A DNA stretch of 15,688 bases from DSM-111022 sp043424535 (GTDB lineage: Bacteria > Bacillota > Bacilli > Lactobacillales > Aerococcaceae). The stretch is from assembly GCA_043424535.1 (NCBI GenBank), contig JBHWOV010000032.1, positions 1 through 15,688 of the forward strand. The letters are read 5' to 3'. Every line of letters begins with the position of its first letter. Position 1 is the stretch's first letter. Positions 7,060-13,117 of this stretch are shown piece after piece. The translations under genes and the position numbers were made by a program. The notes below the pieces were generated by a model, which was not told the origin of the DNA, did not search any database, and was given only the letters and a program-made list of their open reading frames with translations.

Positions 7060-7090
7060 AAAAAATGATTAATGAAAGCATTGATCATTT
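7060..7090 (-). terminator. Terminator-like hairpin in divergent intergenic region
   Basis: A 12-bp stem with one T-G pair (7063-7074 with 7079-7090) and an AAAG loop. Read on the minus strand its 3' arm runs into six T (7065-7060). No minus-strand gene lies upstream of it within the window, so it is either an attenuator for a longer transcript of the CofE-like gene or an operator palindrome. Confidence 0.45.
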
Positions 7091-7118
7091 CTCAAAACAA
7101 ATTGATGAGAGGGTTTGA

Positions 7119-7934
7119 ATGATAAAATCGATATTATATAATAATAGAAAAATGATTAGAAATGGTGAAATCATGGTTTATGATATTACAACAGAACGTT
7201 TTTCAAGATTAACTTTATTGATGGGGGAAGAAGGACTTAGTCAATTAGCCCATTCAACAGTAATGGTATTAGGAATTGGTGGTGTAGGAGCTAAATGCGC
7301 TGAAACACTAGCTAGAGGTGGTGTGGGAACCTTAATTTTGATTGACAAAGATACCGTTGAATTAAGTAATATTAATCGTCAAACGGTTGCTTATGACTCA
7401 ACCATCGGGCGAGTAAAAGTAGAAGTGATGGAAGAAATAATTAAAGATATTAATCCTGACTGTCAAGTATATTCAGAACAAGTTTTCCTTAATCGAAATA
7501 ATATTGAAGAGGTATTTTCAAAATTACCAAGATCAGATTATGTCATAGATTGTATCGATACTGTCACTGCAAAGCTGAGTGTTTATGAGTATTGTGCTCA
7601 ACACAAATTGCCTCTTCTTTCTTCAATGGGTGCAGCAAACAAATTTGATCCAAGTTTACTTACATTTGCGCAGATTGAAGAGACAGTCAATTGCCCATTA
7701 TCCAAAGCACTTAGACGAGAATGTCGTCGTAAAGGTATTCATCAATTGGAAGTACTCTATTCCACTGAATTACCCGTGAAAATCGATCATGGCGGTAGCT
7801 CTGTTAAGAGTGAAACTTTGGGAACGATGAGTTATATGCCACCTATTATGGGCATGATGTTAGCGAGTAAAGCAATCCGACGCTTAGCGGGACTGGAAAA
7901 TTATCAAAATGCATTAACTTTAACCAAAGGATGA
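7119..7934 (+). CDS. tcdA: TcdA-like tRNA threonylcarbamoyladenosine dehydratase (ThiF/E1 family)
   Basis: A 271-residue E1-like adenylating enzyme. The nucleotide fold V-M-V-L-G-I-G-G-V-G-A-K, the acidic I-D-K-D-T-V and S-N-I-N-R-Q are standard for the ThiF/MoeB group. The later D-Y-V-I-D-C-I-D-T-V-T-A-K, S-S-M-G-A-A-N-K-F-D-P and A-L-R-R-E-C-R-R-K-G-I are the TcdA (CsdL/YgdL) subgroup, which uses ATP to cyclise t6A37 in ANN-decoding tRNAs. The N-terminus is uncertain: ATG 7119 has a modest GAGAGGG site (7107-7113), but family members usually start close to E-R-F-S-R, which favours the ATG at 7173. The stop overlaps the next start by 4 nt, so the two genes are translationally coupled. No sulphurtransferase partner is adjacent. 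Confidence 0.82.
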   Translation: MIKSILYNNRKMIRNGEIMVYDITTERFSRLTLLMGEEGLSQLAHSTVMVLGIGGVGAKCAETLARGGVGTLILIDKDTVELSNINRQTVAYDSTIGRVKVEVMEEIIKDINPDCQVYSEQVFLNRNNIEEVFSKLPRSDYVIDCIDTVTAKLSVYEYCAQHKLPLLSSMGAANKFDPSLLTFAQIEETVNCPLSKALRRECRRKGIHQLEVLYSTELPVKIDHGGSSVKSETLGTMSYMPPIMGMMLASKAIRRLAGLENYQNALTLTKG

Positions 7935-8725
7935 TTGAATTGAATCATTATTTATTAGATACACATTATCATTTTGACTTTATTGAAGGCGATGAGCGAA
8001 GAAGTGATTTTTTGAAAAAAATTCATCAATCAGGATGGGATATCGTCGCACAAACGGTCTTGCCTTCAAAATACTTACAATTACATCAATCAAATATAAA
8101 GCCTAAACACATTTCGCTTGGCTTTCATCCATGGTATATTCAATCGATTGAACAAGCCGAAGAAGAGTTAGCTGTCTTTCAAGAGGCGCTCTCAACAACA
8201 CGCTTTATTGGGGAGATTGGTATGGATTTCAGTGAAAATGGCTTAAAATATGCAAATGAAACATTACAAGAGGTAACTTTTAAAGAAATATTAAAAATAA
8301 TATGTCACGCACCCTCTCAAAATAATAGACCATATATACTTTCTGTGCATGCAGTGCATTGTATCAATGAAGTACTTGATATATTTGAAGCATTAAAGCT
8401 TGGAGACCATCATATTATTCCCATTATCCATCGTTTCAATGGAACGAGTGATGAACTCACGCGACTTATGAGAGGTGGCGGGTATATTTCGGTCCACCCA
8501 GAAATGTTTACTAAGAAAAAAGGAAGAGCATATATTCAACAAATTCCTAAAGATCGGATATTATTAGAGACCGATTTGCCTCAAAATAAAGGTTCTTTGT
8601 CATCTCATATTCAAGAATTTAATCAAAGTATGACGACCGAAATAGAGACGGTCTCACAATTGCGTGAAGAAAATATGATTCCCGTGATCCAAGCGACGCA
8701 ACATAAATTATATGGCGTGTCATAA
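7931..8725 (+). CDS. TatD-family metal-dependent hydrolase
   Basis: A 264-residue amidohydrolase-fold protein. D-T-H-Y-H near the start gives His12 and His14, F-I-G-E-I-G-M-D-F gives the bridging Glu95, then come His residues in L-S-V-H-A and P-I-I-H-R-F-N-G, and the catalytic Asp in L-L-E-T-D-L-P. All metal ligands of the TatD barrel are present, so it should be active. TatD proteins are cytoplasmic metal-dependent DNases or exonucleases in the cases studied; this member is divergent and its substrate is unknown. Its ATG overlaps the tcdA stop in an ATGA, showing a two-gene operon. A weak AT-only hairpin lies at 8735-8752 after the stop, but no proper terminator is visible. Confidence 0.8.
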   Translation: MIELNHYLLDTHYHFDFIEGDERRSDFLKKIHQSGWDIVAQTVLPSKYLQLHQSNIKPKHISLGFHPWYIQSIEQAEEELAVFQEALSTTRFIGEIGMDFSENGLKYANETLQEVTFKEILKIICHAPSQNNRPYILSVHAVHCINEVLDIFEALKLGDHHIIPIIHRFNGTSDELTRLMRGGGYISVHPEMFTKKKGRAYIQQIPKDRILLETDLPQNKGSLSSHIQEFNQSMTTEIETVSQLREENMIPVIQATQHKLYGVS

Positions 8726-8804
8726 GTAAGTTTTAATATAAGCAGTTATATTGTGATTTAACGAACATTATTTCATGCATTATGAACATAAATATACAAG
8801 TGTT

Positions 8805-8848
8805 TGTTTAATTAAACAGTCGAATAATCTGTTTAGTTTGTGTATAAT
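8805..8848 (+). promoter_or_regulatory. Promoter and palindromic operator region of flavoprotein gene
   Basis: A perfect TATAAT lies at 8843-8848, with no good -35, which suggests activator dependence. Upstream is a perfect 14-bp palindrome TGTTTAATTAAACA (8805-8818). Its right half TAAACAG (8813-8819) also pairs with CTGTTTA (8829-8835), so the TGTTTA element occurs three times in 31 bp. A further loose repeat TTCAT/ATGAA lies at 8772-8786. The regulator is unknown. Confidence 0.45.
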
Positions 8849-8878
8849 TGAACTATCAAAGATAAAGGATGTGTCATA

Positions 8879-10459
8879 ATGGTTAAGACAAATAATTCGC
8901 AAACTGAAGCATGGAATATCGCTCCGGAACAAGTGTCAGCAGACAAAATTGCTTATACAGTTGAAACAGAAGTATTAGTCGTAGGTGGGGGAAATGCTGG
9001 ATTTTTAGCTGCTATTTCTGCAGCCAAAAATGGCGCTAAAACAATGCTCGTAGAAAGGGAAAAATCAATTAGCCTTATTCGCACTTATATTGGCGGTGTA
9101 AATTCTAAAGCTCAACAAAGAGCAGGCATTGAAATTGACGAAAACGAGATAACCAATACATTAATGCAATATGCTATTAATCGAGCGGATCAACGATTAA
9201 TTAAATTATGGGCTGAAGAATCAGGTCGAGTGAATGATTTCCTTGAAGATGAATTATTAATACCTCATGGAGCTTATTTCCATGTTGAAACCGATACAGG
9301 TGACCCTAATGACCGTTACCCGGGTTGGCCGACACAACATGATGCGCAAAATGATGAAGGTGCTGTGAGTTTAGCGCCGATGTTAGTAGAAAAAGCGGAT
9401 GAATTGGGTGTGGATGTCAGATATCATACGCGTATGATTCATTTAATCCAAGACGAAGAAGATAAAGTGACTGGCATTATCGCGGAAGATGAAGATGATA
9501 AATTATTCGAAATAAAAGCATCTAAAGGAACCATTCTCTGTACAGGTGGTTACGCGAATAATGTTGAAATGCTTGAAGACTTAAACCCTGCAGCACTCGA
9601 AGAAAATGTCTATTCTGATGCACCAGCCAATTATGGTGAAGGAATTTCTGCAGGAACTTGGGTTGGTGCAGCACGTGATAAAATGCCTGCAGTGCTGGTA
9701 TTTGATAGAGGTATTGTTCCTCCAGGAACCAAAGCAGAAGACACTTATATTATGGAGCCATTTAAAGATTTCTTCTGGATGGGGAGTCAACCATTTTTAA
9801 AATTAAATATTTTAGGTGAACGTTTTGCGAATGAATCTGTACCTTATGACTATATTGTCAATTCCGCAGGGTATCAACCAGGTAATATGTATGTGATGGT
9901 CTGGGATAGTAATTATCGTCAGCATATTGAAGCCAATCATACATTAGGATGCTCACGTATAGAATATCCGAGTCCAACTGGCGGAATGCAGACATATGTT
10001 TCAGCGGGTGGCTATGATGGTAATGATAAACAAATCAAAGATTTAATCGATCGAGGTTATATTGTAAAGGCTGATACGATTGAAGAACTGGCTGAAAAAT
10101 TGCAATTACCGGTTGAAACTGCGACGCAACAAGTCACACGATATAATGAATTGTGTAAAAAAGGAGTCGACGAAGATTTTGGTAAAGAAGCTAGTCGATT
10201 ACATGCAGTGAAAGAAGGACCATTCTATGGATGTTTACTAGGTGGCCGGATTTTATCTACTTTAGATGGGCTAACAATTAATACCAATATGCAAGTGATG
10301 CGTAAAGATGGATCTGTTATTGATGGATTATATGCAGCTGGAAATGATTCTGGTGGTTTCTTTGCTTATACTTATCCTGAGAGATTACCAGGAACCGCTG
10401 TTTCAAGAGCTTTCACATTCGGATGGCTTGCCGGAGAGCATGCAGCTGGAAGAGCATAA
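8879..10459 (+). CDS. FAD-dependent fumarate-reductase/ketosteroid-dehydrogenase-type oxidoreductase
   Basis: A 526-residue flavoprotein of the FAD_binding_2 type (fumarate reductase/succinate dehydrogenase flavoprotein N-terminal family). The dinucleotide fold V-L-V-V-G-G-G-N-A-G (GGGNAG at 36-41) is near the start, and the C-terminal FAD motif D-G-L-Y-A-A-G-N-D-S-G-G-F-F is near the end, before P-G-T-A-V-S-R-A. There is no secretion signal, no haem-binding CXXCH and no FMN-binding domain, so it is cytoplasmic and needs a separate electron donor. Relatives reduce fumarate, urocanate, methacrylate or steroid double bonds; the substrate cannot be named here. AAAGGA at 8864-8869 supports the start. 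It is a single-gene unit with its own complex promoter and a long bidirectional terminator. Confidence 0.8.
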   Translation: MVKTNNSQTEAWNIAPEQVSADKIAYTVETEVLVVGGGNAGFLAAISAAKNGAKTMLVEREKSISLIRTYIGGVNSKAQQRAGIEIDENEITNTLMQYAINRADQRLIKLWAEESGRVNDFLEDELLIPHGAYFHVETDTGDPNDRYPGWPTQHDAQNDEGAVSLAPMLVEKADELGVDVRYHTRMIHLIQDEEDKVTGIIAEDEDDKLFEIKASKGTILCTGGYANNVEMLEDLNPAALEENVYSDAPANYGEGISAGTWVGAARDKMPAVLVFDRGIVPPGTKAEDTYIMEPFKDFFWMGSQPFLKLNILGERFANESVPYDYIVNSAGYQPGNMYVMVWDSNYRQHIEANHTLGCSRIEYPSPTGGMQTYVSAGGYDGNDKQIKDLIDRGYIVKADTIEELAEKLQLPVETATQQVTRYNELCKKGVDEDFGKEASRLHAVKEGPFYGCLLGGRILSTLDGLTINTNMQVMRKDGSVIDGLYAAGNDSGGFFAYTYPERLPGTAVSRAFTFGWLAGEHAAGRA

Positions 10460-10512
10460 GTCAATCTACAGACAATATAAATAACCAACATTATTTTTTG
10501 TCAAATGAATAC

Positions 10513-10575
10513 AAAAAAGTCGAACCAAGACCTTTCAACAAACAGAAATGTTTGCATTCTTAGTTCGACTTTTTT
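10513..10575. terminator. Bidirectional terminator between convergent genes
   Basis: An 18-bp outer stem with one mismatch (10513-10530 with 10558-10575) begins with A6 and ends with T6, so it serves both strands. The 27-nt interior holds a second 6-bp hairpin (10539-10544 with 10549-10554) capped by a GAAA tetraloop. It lies between the stop of the flavoprotein gene and the stop of the macro-domain gene, 2 nt from the latter. Confidence 0.88.
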
Positions 10576-10577
10576 CT

Positions 10578-11090
10578 TTAATTGAATGAATTAAGTTGAT
10601 TCTCATATGCATGATAAGTATCTTGATCGAATAATACCCAATAAATTGCATCGAAAGTTTCTGGATATTCATTGGTATAATCGTGAACGGTTTTTATAGC
10701 TATGTGTGCCGCTTGATCAACGGGATAAGAATAGACACCTGTTGAAATCGATGGAAAAGCTAGACGACGAATATTATTTTCGCGAGCGACTTCTAATGAA
10801 TTGCGGTAAGCATTCGCTAATAATTGTGCTTCATTATCTGCTCCACCACGCCAAACAGGTCCTACAGTGTGGATAATATAATCTACTGGCAAATTATATC
10901 CTTTCGTTATTTTAGCTTCTCCTGTTTCACAACCATTTAATTTACGGCAAGCTTCTAAGAGTTCTGGGCCAGCAGCACGATGAATAGCTCCATCCACACC
11001 ACCGCCACCTAAGAGCGATTGATTTGCAGCATTCACAATCGCATCAACATTATTAATTTTTGTAATATCACCTTGTATCAAATGAATCAT
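10578..11090 (-). CDS. Macro-domain protein, probable O-acetyl-ADP-ribose deacetylase
   Basis: A 170-residue stand-alone macro domain of the MacroD/YmdB type. The adenosine-binding Asp8 in Q-G-D-I-T, N-A-A-N at 20-23, the G-G-G-G-V-D-G-A-I loop at 28-36 and the diphosphate loop S-I-S-T-G-V-Y-S-Y-P are all present, so it should bind and hydrolyse ADP-ribose esters such as O-acetyl-ADP-ribose or mono-ADP-ribosyl groups on acidic residues. The frame extends 30 codons upstream to 11180, but the start at 11090 is preferred: AAGGAG (complement of 11100-11105) precedes it by 9 nt, the family begins here, and the extension would run through the promoters and into the divergent gene. No sirtuin or ADP-ribosyltransferase is adjacent. 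Confidence 0.9.
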   Translation of the reverse strand: MIHLIQGDITKINNVDAIVNAANQSLLGGGGVDGAIHRAAGPELLEACRKLNGCETGEAKITKGYNLPVDYIIHTVGPVWRGGADNEAQLLANAYRNSLEVARENNIRRLAFPSISTGVYSYPVDQAAHIAIKTVHDYTNEYPETFDAIYWVLFDQDTYHAYENQLNSFN

Positions 11091-11109
11091 TGTTGACCAC
11101 TCCTTATTA

Positions 11110-11138
11110 TTTACAGTATTTATTTGGTCTACTATAAT
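11110..11138 (+). promoter_or_regulatory. Promoter of ElaA-type acetyltransferase gene
   Basis: TTTACA (11110-11115), 17-bp spacer, perfect TATAAT (11133-11138); leader about 27 nt. It shares -10 bases with the divergent macro-domain promoter. Confidence 0.7.
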
Positions 11139-11158
11139 AATCATAGATGAAATGTAAA
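11131..11158 (-). promoter_or_regulatory. Promoter of macro-domain gene
   Basis: On the minus strand TTTACA (11158-11153), 16-bp spacer, TATAGT (11136-11131). The -10 occupies nearly the same base pairs as that of the plus-strand promoter, so only one can be open at a time. Confidence 0.6.
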
Positions 11159-11171
11159 AGGAGAGCAAATA

Positions 11172-11612
11172 ATGTGGCAATTAAAAACTTTTAGCGAATT
11201 AACACCTCTTGAACTTTTCCATATTTATCATTTAAGAAATAAAGTTTTTATTGTTGAGCAAGAATGTGCGTATCAAGATATAGATTTGATTGATTTGGAA
11301 GCTATTCATCTTATGAATTGGCATGAAGAAGAGTTGATAGCTTACTGTCGAATATATGATGATGAAGTCTATCATATTGGTCGAGTCATTGTAGATCAGG
11401 CACATCGTGGAGAAAATTTAGGACATGAATTGTTGTCAGAAGCACTTAAGCTGATAGCACAAGAGAATTCTGATAAAGCCACTCAAGTTTCTGCTCAAGC
11501 GCATCTAGAAACATTTTATGGCTCATTAGGATTTCAGCGTATTTCGGATGTATATTTGGAAGATGATATACCACATATTTTGATGGAGAAAAAAGCCCCC
11601 CAATATGATTAA
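11172..11612 (+). CDS. ElaA-family GNAT N-acetyltransferase
   Basis: A 146-residue GNAT-fold protein of the ElaA subgroup. It opens W-x-x-K-x-F-x-E-L-T-x-x-E-L-F with L-R-N-K-V-F-I-V-E-Q-E-C-x-Y-Q-D-I-D, the ElaA hallmark. The acetyl-CoA-binding turn is R-G-E-N-L-G-H-E-L-L around residue 75, and the closing strand is F-Y-G-S-L-G-F. The acceptor of ElaA enzymes is not settled. The ribosome site AAAGGAGAG ends about 6 nt before the ATG. The stop TAA (11610-11612) directly precedes the CATA target duplicate of the insertion sequence; the reading frame appears to keep its natural end. The last codons also formed the left arm of a terminator now split by the insertion. Confidence 0.85.
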   Translation: MWQLKTFSELTPLELFHIYHLRNKVFIVEQECAYQDIDLIDLEAIHLMNWHEEELIAYCRIYDDEVYHIGRVIVDQAHRGENLGHELLSEALKLIAQENSDKATQVSAQAHLETFYGSLGFQRISDVYLEDDIPHILMEKKAPQYD

Positions 11613-11616
11613 CATA
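11589..11616. terminator. Left arm of IS-disrupted bidirectional terminator
   Basis: A6 (11589-11594), GCC and the arm CAATATG (11601-11607), followed by the loop ATTAA. Removing the IS and one CATA copy joins it to CATATTG (13096-13102), GGC and T6, restoring a hairpin with poly-A before and poly-T after. The arm lies inside the last codons of the acetyltransferase gene. Confidence 0.6.
11613..11616. repeat. Target site duplication CATA, left copy
   Basis: CATA here is repeated at 13096-13099, immediately outside the other end of the element. Four base pairs is within the usual 3-4 bp for the IS150 group. Confidence 0.75.
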
Positions 11617-11641
11617 TGATGTGCACCCGTAAACACGGACA
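11617..11641. repeat. Terminal inverted repeat, orfB-proximal end
   Basis: A 25-bp end matching 13071-13095 in reverse complement at 21 of 25 positions. It contains a small internal hairpin CCGT-AAAC-ACGG at 11627-11638. Confidence 0.85.
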
Positions 11642-11657
11642 TTAATATTAATTTAGT

Positions 11658-12545
11658 TTAAGCGGTCTTAAGCCTATACTCAATAGGCGAAAGGCCGTTT
11701 AATTTTGTTTTTATTCTATCATTATTATACCAATCAATATATTTCTCTATTCCTTCGCTTAACTCCTGTATGCTGCTATATTTGTTTCCATAATACATTT
11801 CTTGTTTCAATATGCCAAAGAAATTTTCCATTGGCGAGTTATCTAGACAATTTCCTCGTCTAGACATGCTTTGTGTGATTTTGTTTTCTTCAAGTATTTT
11901 AACCCAAGATTTATGTTGGTAATGAAATCCCTGGTCTGTGTGAATCATTAACCTGTGACTTGTTGGTAGGCATTTTAAGGCTTCTTTCAAAGATTTATTT
12001 GTAAAGGATACTGTAGGCGACGTGCTTAGGTTAAATGAGATGATTTCACTATTGTATAGATCCATAATCGGGGATAGATATAGCTTAGTATCTGAATTAT
12101 GTATTTTAAATTCAGTTACATCACTAACCCAGACTTTATTCACAGTTTTCACTTTAAAGTTTCTATCTAGTAAATTGTCTGCGATTCTACCTACTTCTCC
12201 CTTAAAGGAACTGTACTTTCTGCTTCTCCGATTGAATTTTGTACATAGTACCCCATTCTCTCTCATTAATCTTAATACTTTCTTATGGTTAACTATGCTT
12301 CCCTGTTTTTTGAGAGCACAAGTCACTCTTCTGTATCCGTAAGTACCTTTTGATTTAGAAATAATATCTTTAATTTGATCGACTAATTCAACTTCTTTTG
12401 TGTCTATGTGTTTTAACTTTTCTTTCCATTCATAAAAAGATGATTTTGGAAGTTTTGCTATATCGAGCCAAATTTTAAGTGCAATCTCAGTATGATCTAG
12501 CCTTAACTCTAGTACTAATTGTGTCTTTTCTTTGTTTGAGATTTC
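11658..12545 (-). CDS. IS150-group transposase OrfB (DDE catalytic part, expressed by -1 frameshift)
   Basis: The catalytic half of the transposase. The frame is open from about 12620, in the -1 frame relative to orfA, and has no early ATG; a GTG at 12326 is internal and not a real start. Frameshifting at AAAAAG (12550-12545) would give a fusion of about 464 residues. After the HTH-like region with Y-G-Y-R-R-V and V-N-H-K-K-V-L-R-L-M, the DDE-type core follows: first Asp in W-V-S-D-V-T, second Asp in I-H-T-D-Q-G, Glu in P-M-E-N-F-F-G-I-L-K-x-E, and a closing Y-N-x-x-R-I-K. All three catalytic acids are present. A long imperfect hairpin (11660-11700) covers the 3' end of the gene. Confidence 0.9.
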   Translation of the reverse strand, partial: EISNKEKTQLVLELRLDHTEIALKIWLDIAKLPKSSFYEWKEKLKHIDTKEVELVDQIKDIISKSKGTYGYRRVTCALKKQGSIVNHKKVLRLMRENGVLCTKFNRRSRKYSSFKGEVGRIADNLLDRNFKVKTVNKVWVSDVTEFKIHNSDTKLYLSPIMDLYNSEIISFNLSTSPTVSFTNKSLKEALKCLPTSHRLMIHTDQGFHYQHKSWVKILEENKITQSMSRRGNCLDNSPMENFFGILKQEMYYGNKYSSIQELSEGIEKYIDWYNNDRIKTKLNGLSPIEYRLKTA

Positions 12546-13051
12546 TTTTTCTGGAGTAAGGCATCTAACTTTTTTAGATAAAGTAACTCCGCTTCTAGGT
12601 ATTGATTTCTTTCCCTTAGTTCAATGAGTTCTTCTTTTTCGGATTTACTCAGTTTTTGTGGCTTATTAGTCTCTTTAGGCATATTGGAATCTCCATTCTT
12701 TTTGGGTCTTCCTACACTACCGCATAAACCACCAAAACCTTCATCTTCATACTTTTTCTTCCATAATGCAATTAAAGATGGATTTTTAATGCCAAAGTGT
12801 TCTGCAGTTTCTTTGTAGGACAATTCATAATTTTGCCTATATTTTAATACAGATAGCTTAAATTCTCCACTATATTTGGCTTTCGACATTGATTTTCTCA
12901 GCCCATCTTCACCATACATTTTATATTGATTAATCCAATTTTTAATCGTTGAATCTTTTATACCATATTTCTTGGATAAATATTTTCTTCCATATCCTTC
13001 TAAATTTTCTCTCACAACCATTAATTTAACTTCATAGTCATAATTTGACAT
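12515..13051 (-). CDS. IS150-group OrfA (HTH DNA-binding protein)
   Basis: A 178-residue protein with two helix-turn-helix units in the first 110 residues (S-K-K-Y-G-I-K-D-S-T-I-K-N-W and A-E-H-F-G-I-K-N-P-S-L-I-A-L-W), followed by a charged linker and a leucine-rich coiled coil (L-I-E-L-R-E-R-N-Q-Y-L-E-A-E-L-L-Y-L). This is the usual build of IS150 OrfA, which binds the IS ends and dimerises. The frame runs 15 codons further upstream to 13096, but that would start at the very edge of the element; ATG 13051, with AGGGGG (complement of 13059-13064) 7 nt before it, is preferred. A -1 slip at lysine codons AAA AAG (residues 168-169) joins it to OrfB. Confidence 0.9.
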   Translation of the reverse strand: MSNYDYEVKLMVVRENLEGYGRKYLSKKYGIKDSTIKNWINQYKMYGEDGLRKSMSKAKYSGEFKLSVLKYRQNYELSYKETAEHFGIKNPSLIALWKKKYEDEGFGGLCGSVGRPKKNGDSNMPKETNKPQKLSKSEKEELIELRERNQYLEAELLYLKKLDALLQKKKSQTKKRHN

Positions 13052-13058
13052 AAAAGTA

Positions 13059-13087
13059 CCCCCTAATCCGTGTCCGGATTTAGGGGG
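13059..13087 (-). promoter_or_regulatory. Hairpin sequestering the transposase ribosome binding site
   Basis: A 12-bp stem with a single bulged base (13059-13070 with 13075-13087) and a 4-nt loop. In the orfA transcript the 3' arm consists of the AGGGGG ribosome site and adjoining bases, so a transcript entering from outside the IS would hide the site. The 5' arm lies within the terminal inverted repeat. Confidence 0.65.
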
Positions 13088-13095
13088 GCACATCA
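13071..13095. repeat. Terminal inverted repeat, orfA-proximal end
   Basis: The partner of 11617-11641, matching 21 of 25 positions; it includes part of the hairpin that hides the orfA ribosome site. Confidence 0.85.
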
Positions 13096-13099
13096 CATA
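13096..13099. repeat. Target site duplication CATA, right copy
   Basis: Matches 11613-11616 and defines the outer edge of the element. Confidence 0.75.
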
Positions 13100-13117
13100 T
13101 TGAGTGGCTCATTTTTT
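13096..13117. terminator. Right arm of IS-disrupted bidirectional terminator
   Basis: CATATTG (13096-13102), GGC and T6 (13112-13117), complementary to the left arm ending at 11607. The T-run overlaps the TAA stop of the peptidase gene. With the arms now 1.5 kb apart, neither flanking gene keeps the full hairpin. Confidence 0.6.

Larger units (their letters stand above)
11617..13095 (-). mobile_element. Complete IS3-family (IS150-group) insertion sequence, 1479 bp
   Basis: The element starts TGATGTGC and ends GCACATCA. The 25-bp terminal inverted repeats (11617-11641 and 13071-13095) match at 21 of 25 positions and share CCC, TAAA and CGGACA blocks. CATA flanks both ends. Inside are orfA and orfB on the minus strand, with a -1 frameshift overlap, both undamaged. 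The repeats are good and the frames intact, so it may still be mobile. It separates the acetyltransferase gene from the M20 peptidase gene, which were convergent with only about 20 bp between their stops. Confidence 0.92.

Noticed and set aside
8735..8752. AATATAA-GCAG-TTATATT hairpin after the TatD gene as a terminator
   Set aside because: The stem is entirely A-T and has no T-run after it; too weak to call.
11091..11180. A 30-codon N-terminal extension of the macro-domain protein
   Set aside because: It runs through both promoters and overlaps the divergent gene; a good ribosome site precedes ATG 11090.
11658..12326. Stand-alone 222-residue transposase starting at GTG 12326, suggesting a truncated pseudogene
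   Set aside because: The frame continues open to about 12620 in the -1 frame of orfA, so this is a normal frameshifted IS3-family gene.
13052..13096. A 15-codon N-terminal extension of OrfA
   Set aside because: It is translated inverted repeat and hairpin sequence, and its first codon lies in the target duplication.
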